Positions 53,321 through 63,197 of a DNA stretch of 64,000 nucleotides are shown here, in pieces. Each line of letters opens with the position of its first letter. Position 1 is the first letter of the stretch. Source of the DNA: an uncultured Dokdonia sp. (GTDB lineage Bacteria; Bacteroidota; Bacteroidia; Flavobacteriales; Flavobacteriaceae); NCBI RefSeq assembly GCF_947492815.1, contig NZ_CANLOB010000015.1, positions 56,805-120,804 on the forward strand. The letters are read 5' to 3'. The notes under the pieces are model-generated. The model ran no database searches, was not told where the DNA came from, and worked only from the letters and a program-made list of their open reading frames with translations. A program made the position numbers and the translations under genes.

Positions 53321-55900
53321 ATGGAAACATTCACTTACATTATAAAGAGTATCACCATCCTCTCTATTTTTTATATAATTTACCGTATTGTACTACAAAA
53401 AGACACCTTTTTTACAGCAAATAGGCATTACCTATTGACTGGTATTATAGCTGCAATGTTATTTCCTTTTCTAGAGTACACAAAGACAATCTATAAAGAT
53501 GTCCCTGTAATAGACACACCTATTATTGATGACGTTTCATTTGTAGCAGTTACAGAAAGTATTGTCCAACAAGAATCACAGGCTTTCGTTATAAATTGGT
53601 GGCAAGTAGCATTAGTCATATATGGTATAGGCTTTTGTATTATGATGATTCGATTGGGTATACAACTCTTTTCATTAAACAAACTTATCTCATTATATCC
53701 TAAGACATATAAGGATGGATATACATACGTACAAATTACAGATAGAACTATTACTCCTTTTTCTTTCTTCAAAACGATTTGTTACAACCCCAATTTACAT
53801 AGCTCAAAAGAACTCCATATGATCTTAGCACATGAGAAAATTCATGTACGTCAAAGACATACTATAGACGTTTTACTTACACAATGTATACTCGCAATAC
53901 AATGGCTTAATCCATTAGCCTGGCTTTACAAGAAAAGCTTAGAGCAAAACTTAGAGTTTATAGCTGATAATGGAGCTATACAAGAAGTTACATCATCTAA
54001 AGAATATCAACGCACACTGGTTAAAGTCTCATCAACTATAGTACAACCAGCACTTACTAATAATTTTTATCATTCATTAATCAAAAAACGAATCGTTATG
54101 CTAAACAAACAAACATCGCGCAAACGCAATTTATGGAAATTAGGCCTTGTCCTACCAGCACTTGCTTTATTTATGTATTCTTTCAATATAAAAGAAGTTA
54201 TAGAATATCGTGAAGTATCTAGTACTCCAGAAAACGCTATAGAGTCTTCTAGTGAATCTATATCTATACTAGGAGAAAATGTATCACTTATTAAAAATAA
54301 TAAAAATGCAAATGGCGCTGTAGTTAATAATAAGGCAGTGTCAACTTCAAATGAGCAAAAACAGTTTACAATTACAAATACTACTACTGATGTTTATTTA
54401 AAGTCTATAGAAACTTATTTTGCAAAAACTTTCAAGAGTACTTTAATTCGATTTACAAAAGTAAATCACATAGATGACCAACTTGTCAGTTTTGAGTTTC
54501 AAACAAAAATGGAAAATGACACTCGTTTCTTTACTCGTTTTTCAATTGATAATACCGAAAGTTTTAATCCTTTTAATTTAATTCCTGTCGCTGAGCACGA
54601 AATTCTGATGGCAGATGTAGAAGGAACTCAAATAAAATTTACCCCAGAACAATCAGTTTCAAGATTTACTGAGCAAGAATCAACTACAAGTCAGGAATCA
54701 ATGGGAGAAAACCCTATATTAGTTATAAATGGAAAAATCATTCCTAAAAATAAGGAGATCTCATATTCATATGGAACGGATCAAGGAATAACAGCACTAT
54801 TACCTTCTAAAGCAATGTCTTTATATGGAAACAAAGCAAAAGATGGAGCGATTATTATAAATGATCCAAACTATACCACTAAGGTAAATGGGAAGTATAT
54901 AAATACAGCTAAAACAAATGCAACTGCAAATAAAACAATAGTTGCTACAGCCTTTAAAGTACGTATTACTAAAAATACTACAAACGCAGAATTAGAAACG
55001 ATCCAAAAAAATCTTAAAGAAAATCATAGTGTCGAAATTGACTACTCTGTGACACGCAATAATAACAATGAGATTACAGGTCTGAAAATAAAATATAAGA
55101 CTGCAAAAAATAATACTGGGAATTATGCTGTTAGCGGAGATTCACCTATTGCTGACGTATATATATTTGAAGATGAAGATGGCTCTACGGGTATAGGAAA
55201 TGCAGGTTCTTCTGCAGAGATTATTGAGCAAATGGAAGAGAGACAAGCTTTATTACAAGAACGTTATGAGCAAATGGAGGAGCTACATAAAGAACGTCAA
55301 GAAGAAATGGAAGTCATACAAGAAGAGCATAGAGAACGTCGTAGAGAACTTGAAGAAAGAGTTGAGAAACAAGAAGAAAAATATAAAGAGCGTTTAGAGA
55401 TTCAGGAAAAGAAAATGGAAGAACGTCAAAAAGCAATAGAAGAACGAAGAGCTATTTTGCTAGAGAAAAGAGAAAAAATGAGTGAAGTGCGCCAAAAAGC
55501 ATTAAAAGAAAAAAGAAAATTACTAGAAGAGAAAAGAAAAGAAATGCATAAAAAGCATATAAAAAATACTCAAGTCGCACAAGGATACAATAATAATAGT
55601 CAAAGACTATTCATTACTTCCAGCCCTAATGGAGCGACTCTAAGTACAAACGATGGAGGTGGTTATATTACTTTAATAAAAAGTACGATGACTAATAATG
55701 CTATTAAAGATATAGGCGATCATTTCAAAAAGAATAATATTAAATATTCTTATAGTAACCTAAAACGTAACGCAAAAGGAGAGATTACAAGAATAAATGT
55801 TCAATTAAAAGCAGCTAATGGTAATAAAACTAAAGCTAGTTTTGGAGATGGAAAAAAAGCAATTCCTATAATATCGTTAGGATTTGTTGAAAAGAAATAA
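53321..55900 (+). CDS. BlaR1-like M56 metallopeptidase with repeated outer modules and long charged helix
   Basis: The 859-residue membrane protein has segments at about 5-23, 38-52, 93-113 and 273-287. The zinc motif HExxH is 'HEKIH' at 171-175, with 'LEFIADNGA' downstream, as in M56/BlaR1 antirepressor proteases. The outer part has a TonB-plug-like stretch (about 465-525, 'PILVINGKIIPKNK' and 'LYGNKAKDGAIIIN'), then a module at about 545-617, a Glu/Lys/Arg-rich helix of about 115 residues (about 633-748) and a second similar module (about 784-857). The two modules share the pattern 'RNxxxEITxxxxxxK'. No penicillin-binding domain is seen, so the signal sensed is unknown. Confidence 0.88.
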   Translation: METFTYIIKSITILSIFYIIYRIVLQKDTFFTANRHYLLTGIIAAMLFPFLEYTKTIYKDVPVIDTPIIDDVSFVAVTESIVQQESQAFVINWWQVALVIYGIGFCIMMIRLGIQLFSLNKLISLYPKTYKDGYTYVQITDRTITPFSFFKTICYNPNLHSSKELHMILAHEKIHVRQRHTIDVLLTQCILAIQWLNPLAWLYKKSLEQNLEFIADNGAIQEVTSSKEYQRTLVKVSSTIVQPALTNNFYHSLIKKRIVMLNKQTSRKRNLWKLGLVLPALALFMYSFNIKEVIEYREVSSTPENAIESSSESISILGENVSLIKNNKNANGAVVNNKAVSTSNEQKQFTITNTTTDVYLKSIETYFAKTFKSTLIRFTKVNHIDDQLVSFEFQTKMENDTRFFTRFSIDNTESFNPFNLIPVAEHEILMADVEGTQIKFTPEQSVSRFTEQESTTSQESMGENPILVINGKIIPKNKEISYSYGTDQGITALLPSKAMSLYGNKAKDGAIIINDPNYTTKVNGKYINTAKTNATANKTIVATAFKVRITKNTTNAELETIQKNLKENHSVEIDYSVTRNNNNEITGLKIKYKTAKNNTGNYAVSGDSPIADVYIFEDEDGSTGIGNAGSSAEIIEQMEERQALLQERYEQMEELHKERQEEMEVIQEEHRERRRELEERVEKQEEKYKERLEIQEKKMEERQKAIEERRAILLEKREKMSEVRQKALKEKRKLLEEKRKEMHKKHIKNTQVAQGYNNNSQRLFITSSPNGATLSTNDGGGYITLIKSTMTNNAIKDIGDHFKKNNIKYSYSNLKRNAKGEITRINVQLKAANGNKTKASFGDGKKAIPIISLGFVEKK

Positions 55901-56006
55901 ATAAAATTATTGTGTATCAAACGTTAGAACATCAAATAAATATTTATAGTAAATAATAATACTTGGCATTACCTTTGATATAGTATAATAAAACTATAAC
56001 TCAGAT

Positions 56007-56513
56007 ATGATGATACGCAAAATTTTACCACTACTCCTTTTTTCATTTATTTTATTCTCATGTGCTAATGACGATGACGTTATTAATACAGATACTATTG
56101 GACAAACATTTGAAATAAGTAATGTAGACTTTATTACAACAGATGGATTTCAAGGAATTGTAAATGTAGTAGTACCTAACAATATTACTGTTTTTCAATC
56201 TGATGTTCCATTAGTTTTTGTTCTAGATCCTGTAGCAACTGCTGCAAATGGTGTAGATGTCTTTGAACCACTTCCAAGAAGTTTCTTTTTTAATAACGGC
56301 GGATTTGCTCAATACAGATTTAATTTCATTTTTGATGATGCCACAGGTATTTTTGATTTAGACCTTGTTTTAGAAAGTGATGACTTTGATGCTCTAGGAA
56401 ATGATTTTACTCAAAATCAAATATTCAGAATCGTTATCGTACCATCTGAATTTGCAGAAACACACAACACTGATAATTTAAATACAGTACTATCAGAACT
56501 GAATTTAGATTAA
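56007..56513 (+). CDS. Small acidic lipoprotein
   Basis: The 168-residue protein has a lipobox ending FSC near residue 19, followed by an acidic stretch (ANDDD), the surface-export type in Bacteroidota. The rest is beta-rich and acidic, without a recognised domain. It lies 106 bases after the M56 gene on the same strand and is followed by a strong terminator, so it may be the last gene of the blaI operon; that link is inference. Confidence 0.75.
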   Translation: MMIRKILPLLLFSFILFSCANDDDVINTDTIGQTFEISNVDFITTDGFQGIVNVVVPNNITVFQSDVPLVFVLDPVATAANGVDVFEPLPRSFFFNNGGFAQYRFNFIFDDATGIFDLDLVLESDDFDALGNDFTQNQIFRIVIVPSEFAETHNTDNLNTVLSELNLD

Positions 56514-57029
56514 AGAAATATAAATTCATTTAAAAACCGCTTTGAAATATTCAAAGCGGTTTTTTTATATTCTGTGCGCACCTCAATTTTTATATTTCTA
56601 AAAAATGAGTCAACACTAAAAAAGTATAACCTCTTCTTAAAAAAGACATTTTGATATTAAAAACTATCAAAAAAGTACATTTTTAGCACTTAATTTTTTA
56701 CAATTTCTACAGGTAAAAAATAATTTCAAAAAGATGAAACTACTGTTTTTAGTGGTTTTTATGACAAAAGTTCCCTAGAGATTTTAAAAACCTTCAAAAC
56801 ACCCCCTTCAATTATTACACATTTTTACAATATATCATTTTTTAAGTTTAAAATAAAAACTTCACCCTAGAGTCAATTAAAAATATTGAAACCTTTTCTA
56901 TTTTTTTAGTTACAAATCAGTATGCAAACGCATAAAATCTATTGAAAATATTTTGCAGCTTCAAACAAACGCCACTTCTTTGCTATATCAATCAAAAACA
57001 ACTATTAAAAACTTTTAAAATTATTAATT
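56514..57029. other. Very A/T-rich gap after the BlaI-operon terminator
   Basis: After the terminator this stretch is almost all A and T with runs of both. I see no open frame, hairpin or repeat. It must hold the promoter of the small gene at 57030, but no TAnnTTTG is certain. Confidence 0.5.
56532..56566 (+). terminator. Terminator of the lipoprotein gene
   Basis: A 15-bp perfect stem (56532-56546 with 56550-56564), 3-base loop and T-run. Confidence 0.93.
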
Positions 57030-57158
57030 ATGGAAACGCAAGAAATGACAACTAGAAAACATGTAAAAACAAACAAAGTATTAGGAATTTATACCGTATT
57101 TATGGTTTCACTATCCATAAGTTACATTATTACTACTTGGGTACAATATGCTGGGTAG
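57030..57158 (+). CDS. Small membrane protein, 42 residues
   Basis: A short open frame (ATG to TAG) with an A-rich flavobacterial leader just before it. The product has a basic N-terminal part ('TTRKHVKTNK') and one membrane segment of about 20 residues ('VLGIYTVFMVSLSISYIITT'), with the positive charges on the inside. This pattern, in the only coding-like stretch of a 1-kb gap, suggests a real small membrane protein. No family is recognised. It is followed by a structured region and a terminator-like hairpin. Confidence 0.5.
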   Translation: METQEMTTRKHVKTNKVLGIYTVFMVSLSISYIITTWVQYAG

Positions 57159-57331
57159 CCTAAACATATAAGCATCAAAAATATTTATTAATCACTTAAA
57201 ACTCACTCACACTCATGGTACAAATTATTATTACCGCTTTAGAAGTTATCTTTGGATAACAACCTGACCACTTCCGTCCAAGACTGATGCATACCTAGGA
57301 CGTTTCTCACTCACTCGATGATTCTTATGGT

Positions 57332-57351
57332 TACGCTTTCGCGAAAGCGTA
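57332..57351. repeat. Dispersed palindrome, intergenic 20-base copy
   Basis: TACGCTTTCGCGAAAGCGTA, a perfect palindrome identical over 20 bases to the copy at 11246-11265. Confidence 0.95.
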
Positions 57352-57484
57352 TACCTCCTCATCGTACTCATTTAACTAAATTATAGAATACAGCCACATT
57401 TGCGACTACATACGCAGAGGAAACTACGTCCTATTTTGAATATAGAACTGACTAGTTTATTGCGTTTTCAAGACTAGTCAATAC

Positions 57485-57521
57485 AAACCTCCTTGCTCTT
57501 GATCAGAAATAGGAGGTTTTC
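57485..57521 (+). terminator. Terminator-like hairpin of the small-ORF region
   Basis: AAACCTCCT (57485-57493) pairs with AGGAGGTTT (57511-57519), followed by a short T-run. Confidence 0.65.
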
Positions 57522-57537
57522 TATGTAATATCTTTAG

Positions 57538-57545
57538 TACTTTTG
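57538..57545 (+). promoter_or_regulatory. -7 box (TACTTTTG) for the lipoprotein gene
   Basis: A TAnnTTTG match lies about 50 bases before the chosen start; no clear -33 box. Confidence 0.4.
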
Positions 57546-57593
57546 AAATCAATTTGGCATCAAAATTGAAACTTGATAAAAAAGTCAATGATT

Positions 57594-58778
57594 ATGAAGT
57601 ACTTCTACACCATACTATGTATATTATTTTTAGTAACTAGTTGCTCATCTGTAAAGAAATCTACCTCTTCAATTCTTAGTGGGAATTATGATCAAGCTAT
57701 CAGTACTTCCGTACAAAAGCTACGTAAAAATCCAACAAAGAAAAATAAAGAATCACACATCTTACTCTTAGAAGAAGCTTTTGCAAAAGCTGCGCAAAGA
57801 GATACAGATCGTATCTCCTATTTACAAAAAGAGGATAATCCGAATACAATAGAAGAAATCTATCAACTATATAAAACACTACATAGAAGACAAGAAATCG
57901 TTAAGCCATTATTACCATTACAGTTACAAGAACAAGCTAGAGATGCTGTATTTGATATAAAAAACTATGATAGTGAACTTATCGCATCAAAAAGACAACT
58001 TACTGACTTATTATATAATCAAGCAGTGACAGCTTTCTCAACTGCCAATTCTAAAGTAGATTATAGAAGAGTACATAATGATCTAGAATACCTGGATGAT
58101 TTAACTCCTAACCACAAAGACGTTCATCAACTATTAGAAGAAGCCCATTATAAAGGAACCGATTATATTGAAGTAGCGCTTTATAATGATTCTGATATCT
58201 TACTACCTAGACGATTACAAGACGATCTTTTAGACTTCTCTACATATGACCTAAATGACTTTTGGAAAGTATATCATAGTACACCCCAACAAGGAGTTAC
58301 ATATGATTATCTTATGGATGTTTCTTTAAGAGAAATTAATATATCGCCAGAGCGTTTTAGAGAAAGAGAGCTACAAAAAGAAAAAAGTATTAAAGACGGT
58401 ACAGAATACCTTTTAGACGATGATGGAAACTTTGTAATAGACGAAGATGGAGAAAAGGTGAAAGTAGATAAAATGATTACTGTTCGCTGTTCATATTATG
58501 AAGTATTACAAACGAAAGCTGTTAACATTATAGGACAAGTACGTTACACCTCTCAAACTACAAATCAGGTAATTGAATCTTTTCCACTTGCAAGTGAATT
58601 TGTTTTTGAACATTACTTTGCTACCTATGATGGAGACAAAAGAGCTTTAGATAACGACTTATTAAGATATACACGTAATAGAGAAGTACCGTTTCCTTCT
58701 AATGAACAAATGGTATACGATGTAGGCGAAGATTTAAAACAACGTCTAAAATCTATTATTGTAAAAACGAATATATAA
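57594..58778 (+). CDS. Lipoprotein of unknown function, helical N-terminal half
   Basis: I choose the ATG at 57594 (MKYFYTIL); an ATG 6 bases earlier is possible, and the TTG at 57573 is unlikely. The 394-residue protein has a lipobox ending VTSC near residue 16. The N-terminal half is charged and helical with TPR-like spacing ('SGNYDQAISTSVQKLRKNP'). The C-terminal half is more beta-rich and contains 'YYEVLQTKAVNIIGQVRY' and 'EFVFEHYFATYDGD'. This layout resembles uncharacterised lipoproteins seen across Flavobacteriaceae. Its role is unknown. Confidence 0.75.
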   Translation: MKYFYTILCILFLVTSCSSVKKSTSSILSGNYDQAISTSVQKLRKNPTKKNKESHILLLEEAFAKAAQRDTDRISYLQKEDNPNTIEEIYQLYKTLHRRQEIVKPLLPLQLQEQARDAVFDIKNYDSELIASKRQLTDLLYNQAVTAFSTANSKVDYRRVHNDLEYLDDLTPNHKDVHQLLEEAHYKGTDYIEVALYNDSDILLPRRLQDDLLDFSTYDLNDFWKVYHSTPQQGVTYDYLMDVSLREINISPERFRERELQKEKSIKDGTEYLLDDDGNFVIDEDGEKVKVDKMITVRCSYYEVLQTKAVNIIGQVRYTSQTTNQVIESFPLASEFVFEHYFATYDGDKRALDNDLLRYTRNREVPFPSNEQMVYDVGEDLKQRLKSIIVKTNI

Positions 58779-58789
58779 AAAGTACATAT

Positions 58790-58820
58790 AAAAAGGCTAC
58801 TCATATGAAGTAGCCTTTTT
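58790..58820. terminator. Terminator between convergent lipoprotein and ytxJ-like genes
   Basis: A 12-bp perfect stem (58790-58801 with 58809-58820) with a 7-base loop and A/T flanks. Confidence 0.9.
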
Positions 58821-58832
58821 ATATTATATCTG

Positions 58833-58852
58833 TTCAAGTACAGTCGAAAACT
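58833..58852. repeat. Second copy of the TTCGAGCGCAGTCGAAAACT repeat
   Basis: TTCAAGTACAGTCGAAAACT matches 17 of 20 bases of the minus-strand copy at 9152-9171 and also lies in an untranslated region. Confidence 0.55.
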
Positions 58853-58906
58853 ACACGATATTATTTTTCTGAAAAGTTTACAAATCTTTCACCTATATAT
58901 TGTACA

Positions 58907-59296
58907 CTACAAATATTGATGTAATACAGGAACATTGACAGCCCCGTGGCTATCTGCATATACGGCAGTTCCATTTTTTATAACAATCATTTGTGGACTC
59001 TGATGAATTACCTGAAAGCGTGCGGCTACTTCATTAGAAACATCACGATATGCTTTTAAATCTAAATAATAAATATCCATTTGAGAAGCATCTATGTCAT
59101 AAGTAGATTCAATTTGTCTTAATACCATTCGACTTATTCCACAAGTAGTAGAATGTTTATAAATCGCAACAGGTTTTGCTTTAGAATCTTTTGCAATTTT
59201 ATTAAGTTGGCTGATATCTCTAAGATGTTGCCAAGGAATTTCTGGTTTTGGTTCTTGAGATTCTTTAGATCCAAATAATCCATTAAATATGCCCAT
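58907..59296 (-). CDS. ytxJ: Bacillithiol-system thioredoxin-like protein YtxJ
   Basis: I start at the ATG at 59296; the longer frame uses a TTG that is part of a -7 box. The 129-residue protein is thioredoxin-like with a single cysteine in 'YKHSTTCGISRM' near residue 49 and the conserved 'HQSPQMIVIKNG' and 'SHGAVN' that define YtxJ (DUF2847). It is thought to remove bacillithiol from mixed disulfides, in the manner of a monothiol bacilliredoxin. This implies that the organism makes bacillithiol; the biosynthesis genes are not in this window. Confidence 0.88.
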   Translation of the reverse strand: MGIFNGLFGSKESQEPKPEIPWQHLRDISQLNKIAKDSKAKPVAIYKHSTTCGISRMVLRQIESTYDIDASQMDIYYLDLKAYRDVSNEVAARFQVIHQSPQMIVIKNGTAVYADSHGAVNVPVLHQYL

Positions 59297-59311
59297 ATGT
59301 GAATTTTTATA

Positions 59312-59319
59312 CAAAAATA
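59312..59319 (-). promoter_or_regulatory. -7 box (TATTTTTG) for ytxJ
   Basis: A perfect TAnnTTTG on the minus strand 16 bases before the start codon, which supports the ATG at 59296. A dispersed palindrome lies 19 bases further upstream. Confidence 0.6.
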
Positions 59320-59338
59320 GTCGTTTATGGTTTAGTAA

Positions 59339-59352
59339 GCTTTCGCGAAAGC
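59339..59352. repeat. Dispersed palindrome upstream of ytxJ and clpB
   Basis: A perfect GCTTTCGCGAAAGC in the divergent gap. On the minus strand it lies near the expected -33 region of ytxJ. Confidence 0.95.
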
Positions 59353-59471
59353 AAAAAAAAGCTATTCCTTAGTGTCGTATAACGTCAAAACATCATACAA
59401 ACCAACACATAAGCACGTCAAAAAGTCAGCAACAACAAGGTGTTACGCGCCATTTTGTCGCACAAACTGTA

Positions 59472-59487
59472 TTGGAATAACTATTGA
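59472..59487 (+). promoter_or_regulatory. Possible sigma-54-type promoter of clpB
   Basis: TTGG at 59472-59475 and TTGA at 59484-59487 give GG-N10-GA, one base from the GG-N10-GC consensus. An imperfect TTTGT/ACAAA inverted repeat lies just upstream (about 59455-59466). Transcription would start about 34 bases before the ATG. Confidence 0.35.
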
Positions 59488-59531
59488 CTAGTACTTATCA
59501 AAAAATAACTACACATAAATTTTTAGAAGCT

Positions 59532-62138
59532 ATGAACTTCAATAATTTCACTATAAAATCACAGGAAGTCATACAGAAAGCACAACAAATTGTGCAAGAA
59601 CTGGGACACCAACAAATAGAAAATGAACACATTTTTAAAGCAATTTTAGAAGTAGATGAAAATGTAACACCATTTTTACTACAAAAACTAGATGTCAATA
59701 TTCCTTTACTAAAGCAAATTTTAGAAAGTACACTTGCTAGTTTTTCTAAAGTATCTGGCGGAGATATGACACTTTCTCGAGAAGCTGGTAGAGCAATAAA
59801 CGATACTACTATCATTGCAAAGAATATGAATGATGAGTATGTATCTGTAGAGCATATGATACTTGCAATTTTTAAAACAAAAAGCAAGATTGCACAAATT
59901 TTAAAAGATCAGGGCGTTACAGAAAAAGCCTTAGCATTAGCCATAGAAGAACTTCGCAAAGGAGAACGTGTTACCTCTCAAAGTGCAGAAGAAACATATA
60001 ATGCACTAAATAAATATGCAAAAAACTTAAATCAACTTGCAAAAGATGGCAAATTAGATCCTGTTATAGGTAGAGATGAAGAGATACGTCGTATTCTACA
60101 AATCTTATCTAGACGTACCAAAAACAATCCTATTTTAGTTGGAGAACCTGGAACTGGTAAAACAGCCATTGCAGAAGGATTAGCCCATCGTATCATAGAT
60201 GGTGACATTCCTGAAAACTTATTAGATAAACAAATATTTGCGCTTGATATGGGTGCATTAATTGCGGGAGCTAAATTTAAAGGGGAGTTTGAAGAACGAC
60301 TTAAAGCTGTTATAAAAGAAGTCACCACAAGTGATGGAGATATTGTACTCTTTATAGACGAAATTCATACGCTTGTAGGTGCAGGAGGTGGACAAGGAGC
60401 TATGGATGCTGCTAATATTTTAAAACCAGCATTGGCTCGTGGAGAACTTCGTGCTATAGGAGCTACAACATTAGATGAATATCAAAAGTATTTTGAACAG
60501 GATAAAGCGTTGGAAAGACGTTTTCAAAAAGTATTAGTAGATGAGCCAGATACAGAAAGTGCTATTTCTATCTTAAGAGGAATTAAAGATAAATATGAGA
60601 CGCATCACAAGGTTCGTATCAAAGATGATGCTATTATCGCTTCTGTAAAGCTATCACAACGTTATATTACGAGTCGTTTCCTTCCAGATAAAGCCATTGA
60701 CCTTATGGATGAAGCTGCTGCAAAATTACGTATGGAGATCAACTCTAAACCTGAAGAATTAGATGTACTAGATCGTAAGGTAATGCAACTAGAAATTGAA
60801 ATCGAAGCCATAAAAAGAGAAAAAGACGAGACAAAATTAAAAAGCTTGCATTTAGAACTATCAGAAATCAAAGAAGCTCGTAATGACATAAGTGCCAAAT
60901 GGCTTTCAGAAAAAGAAGCAGTAGAAAACGTACAAACAACAAAACAGGAAATAGAAAACTATAAACTTGAAGCTGAAAAAGCAGAGAGAGACGGAGATTA
61001 TGGTTTAGTTGCTGAGTTGCGATATGGAAAAATCAAAGATGCTCAAGAGCGTCTAGAAGCACAACAAAAGGAATTAGTAACACATGAAGAAACTGCTCTT
61101 ATAAAAGAAGAAGTTACGAGCGAAGACATTGCAGAAGTAGTCGCAAAATGGACAGGAATACCTGTTACTAAAATGCTACAAAGTGAACGTGAAAAGTTAC
61201 TTCATTTAGAAAAAGAGTTACATAAACGTGTGGTAGGTCAGGAAGAAGCAATTATGGCTGTAAGTGATGCTGTAAGACGTAGTCGTGCAGGGTTACAAGA
61301 TCAACGTAAACCCATAGGATCATTTTTATTCTTAGGAACTACTGGAGTTGGAAAAACAGAACTTGCTAAAGCATTAGCCGATTATCTTTTTGATGATGAA
61401 AATGCAATGACACGTATTGACATGAGTGAATATCAAGAACGTCATAGTGTAAGTAGATTGTTAGGAGCACCTCCAGGTTATATAGGCTATGATGAAGGAG
61501 GACAACTTACAGAGGCCGTAAGACGTAAACCCTATTCTGTTGTATTATTGGATGAAATAGAAAAAGCACATCCAGATACATTTAATGTCCTCTTACAGTT
61601 ACTAGATGAAGGAAGACTAACAGATAATAAAGGACGTACAGCCGATTTTAGAAATACCATTGTGATTATGACATCAAATATGGGAAGTCATATCATTAAA
61701 GAACGTTTTGAAACGATACAAGATATGGATAGTGCCATAGAAGCAGCTCGTGTAGATGTACTAGGCTTATTAAAACAATCTATACGTCCAGAGTTTTTAA
61801 ATCGTATTGATGATATTGTGATGTTTGCTCCTCTTACAAAGAAAAACATACGAGATATTGTAAAACTACAACTACGAGGTGTAAAGAAAATGTTGAATCA
61901 GCAAGGTATTACCTTAGATTCTACACGACAAGCTGTCGACTTTTTAGCAGATAAAGGGTTTCAGCCAGAATATGGGGCTAGACCCGTAAAAAGAACGATA
62001 CAAAAAGAAGTGTTAAATCAATTATCAAAAGAAATATTAAGCGGAAAAGTAACAACTAGTAGTATTATACTTTTAGATGCATTTGATGATGTATTGGTCT
62101 TTAGAAATCAAGATGAATTAACAGGCGAAGAAGAATAA
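59532..62138 (+). CDS. clpB: ATP-dependent chaperone ClpB
   Basis: ClpB pulls proteins out of aggregates together with DnaK. I start at the ATG at 59532 ([13 protein letters not shown]), which matches ClpB N-termini. The 868 residues show a Clp-N domain (about 1-145), first ATPase with '[13 protein letters not shown]' near 208, the long middle coiled coil (about 400-520, charged and helical) that marks ClpB rather than ClpA or ClpC, and second ATPase with '[14 protein letters not shown]' near 603. Both arginine-finger regions appear intact. It is followed by a terminator and stands alone. Confidence 0.98.
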   Translation: MNFNNFTIKSQEVIQKAQQIVQELGHQQIENEHIFKAILEVDENVTPFLLQKLDVNIPLLKQILESTLASFSKVSGGDMTLSREAGRAINDTTIIAKNMNDEYVSVEHMILAIFKTKSKIAQILKDQGVTEKALALAIEELRKGERVTSQSAEETYNALNKYAKNLNQLAKDGKLDPVIGRDEEIRRILQILSRRTKNNPILVGEPGTGKTAIAEGLAHRIIDGDIPENLLDKQIFALDMGALIAGAKFKGEFEERLKAVIKEVTTSDGDIVLFIDEIHTLVGAGGGQGAMDAANILKPALARGELRAIGATTLDEYQKYFEQDKALERRFQKVLVDEPDTESAISILRGIKDKYETHHKVRIKDDAIIASVKLSQRYITSRFLPDKAIDLMDEAAAKLRMEINSKPEELDVLDRKVMQLEIEIEAIKREKDETKLKSLHLELSEIKEARNDISAKWLSEKEAVENVQTTKQEIENYKLEAEKAERDGDYGLVAELRYGKIKDAQERLEAQQKELVTHEETALIKEEVTSEDIAEVVAKWTGIPVTKMLQSEREKLLHLEKELHKRVVGQEEAIMAVSDAVRRSRAGLQDQRKPIGSFLFLGTTGVGKTELAKALADYLFDDENAMTRIDMSEYQERHSVSRLLGAPPGYIGYDEGGQLTEAVRRKPYSVVLLDEIEKAHPDTFNVLLQLLDEGRLTDNKGRTADFRNTIVIMTSNMGSHIIKERFETIQDMDSAIEAARVDVLGLLKQSIRPEFLNRIDDIVMFAPLTKKNIRDIVKLQLRGVKKMLNQQGITLDSTRQAVDFLADKGFQPEYGARPVKRTIQKEVLNQLSKEILSGKVTTSSIILLDAFDDVLVFRNQDELTGEEE

Positions 62139-62156
62139 TCCCTATACTAATTACAC

Positions 62157-62184
62157 AAAAAAGCACCGATATCGGTGCTTTTTT
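62157..62184 (+). terminator. clpB terminator
   Basis: A 28-base perfect palindrome with GCACCGATATCGGTGC core and A/T ends. Confidence 0.92.
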
Positions 62185-62257
62185 TATTTATTTAAGTAGC
62201 TTAGACCCATAAATCTGATGTTCATATTCATCATAAAACGAAACATAAATCATTCGT

Positions 62258-63175
62258 ATGAAAAAAAATATAGTACACATTATTTGCCTTATAAGCTTCA
62301 TTATGATTACGAGTTGTAAAGAAGAAAAAACAGTCGTAACACCCATACAAAAAAACGATAAAACGCAACTAAAAAATGATCTTGTAAAGGTGCCTGAAAG
62401 TTGGGTTACTGATCGAGTCTCTAAAGCAAAAAACAGATTACAGGCCTCTGCTGCAGGTACTATTGTATGGAATGCTATGGAAGCACATGGAGGTCTTGCA
62501 AACTGGTACTCAAAAGGACCTATTGCTTTTCACTTTGATTATAAACCATTAGATGGAAGTACACAACGTAATACATATCAAACGATAGATATGTGGCGTA
62601 ATATAGCTAGACATCAACATTATGATGACCACTCGCAAGAGTTTGGATGGGATGGTGCTAAAGCATGGACAAAAACAACAGACAGTACAGCTTTTAAATA
62701 TAATCTTCGTTTTTGGGCTTTAACTCCTTATTACTTCCTTGCACAACCCTTTGTACTTGATGGAGAAGGTGTTATTCTGGAGCAATTAGAAGATAAAGAC
62801 TTTAAAGACAAAGTTTACAATGTTATTAGAGTAAGTTTTGCTGAAGGGACTGGAGATGCACCTGATGATTATTATGTACTCTATTTTGGAAAAGAAGATC
62901 ATCAACTTGGTGTAATTCGCTACATCGTATCATATCCTGGATATTTTGAAAAAGGCAAACACTTACCTGAGAAATTTATGGAATTACAAGGAACTACCAT
63001 AGTAGATGGTATTACTTTAAGTACAGGATATCATACGCACTGGCTACTAGAAAACGAAACACCAGGTGATCATATCACTACAATTACTGTAGATAGTATT
63101 TCTTTTCAACCAGATACTAAAAAAGAATATCTTGCAGTCCCAGAAGGAGCTAAAATTCTTAAAGGGTTAAAATAA
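62258..63175 (+). CDS. Lipoprotein, LolA-like fold suspected (DUF6503-like)
   Basis: The 305-residue protein has a lipobox ending ITSC near residue 20. The mature part begins with a charged linker and then 'NAMEAHGGLANWYSKGPIAFHFDY', a pattern of beta-strand pairs typical of LolA/outer-membrane-lipoprotein-sorting-like folds, with 'TIDMWRNIARHQHYDD' and 'GWDGAKAWTKT' following. I think it belongs to the DUF6503 group, but this is from memory of the pattern. It may bind lipid or a hydrophobic ligand at the envelope. Confidence 0.75.
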   Translation: MKKNIVHIICLISFIMITSCKEEKTVVTPIQKNDKTQLKNDLVKVPESWVTDRVSKAKNRLQASAAGTIVWNAMEAHGGLANWYSKGPIAFHFDYKPLDGSTQRNTYQTIDMWRNIARHQHYDDHSQEFGWDGAKAWTKTTDSTAFKYNLRFWALTPYYFLAQPFVLDGEGVILEQLEDKDFKDKVYNVIRVSFAEGTGDAPDDYYVLYFGKEDHQLGVIRYIVSYPGYFEKGKHLPEKFMELQGTTIVDGITLSTGYHTHWLLENETPGDHITTITVDSISFQPDTKKEYLAVPEGAKILKGLK

Positions 63176-63197
63176 AATAGTATTTTAACAGTGATTT

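Larger units (their letters stand above)
57159..57593 (+). other. Structured region after the small membrane protein
   Basis: This 435-base stretch is less A/T-rich than what precedes it. It holds a 14-codon hydrophobic frame (57215-57259, MVQIIITALEVIFG), a CGTCC/GGACG hairpin (57275-57302), the 20-base dispersed palindrome, and a TGACTAGT/ACTAGTCA stem (57449-57456 with 57473-57480). It may be the 3' part of one transcript or a non-coding RNA. Confidence 0.4.

Noticed and set aside
52914..55900. Calling the BlaI/M56 pair a beta-lactam resistance system
   Set aside because: The M56 protein has no penicillin-binding domain and no beta-lactamase gene is nearby.
57159..57593. Known riboswitch in the structured region
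   Set aside because: I could not match it to any riboswitch class by eye; only simple hairpins are supported.
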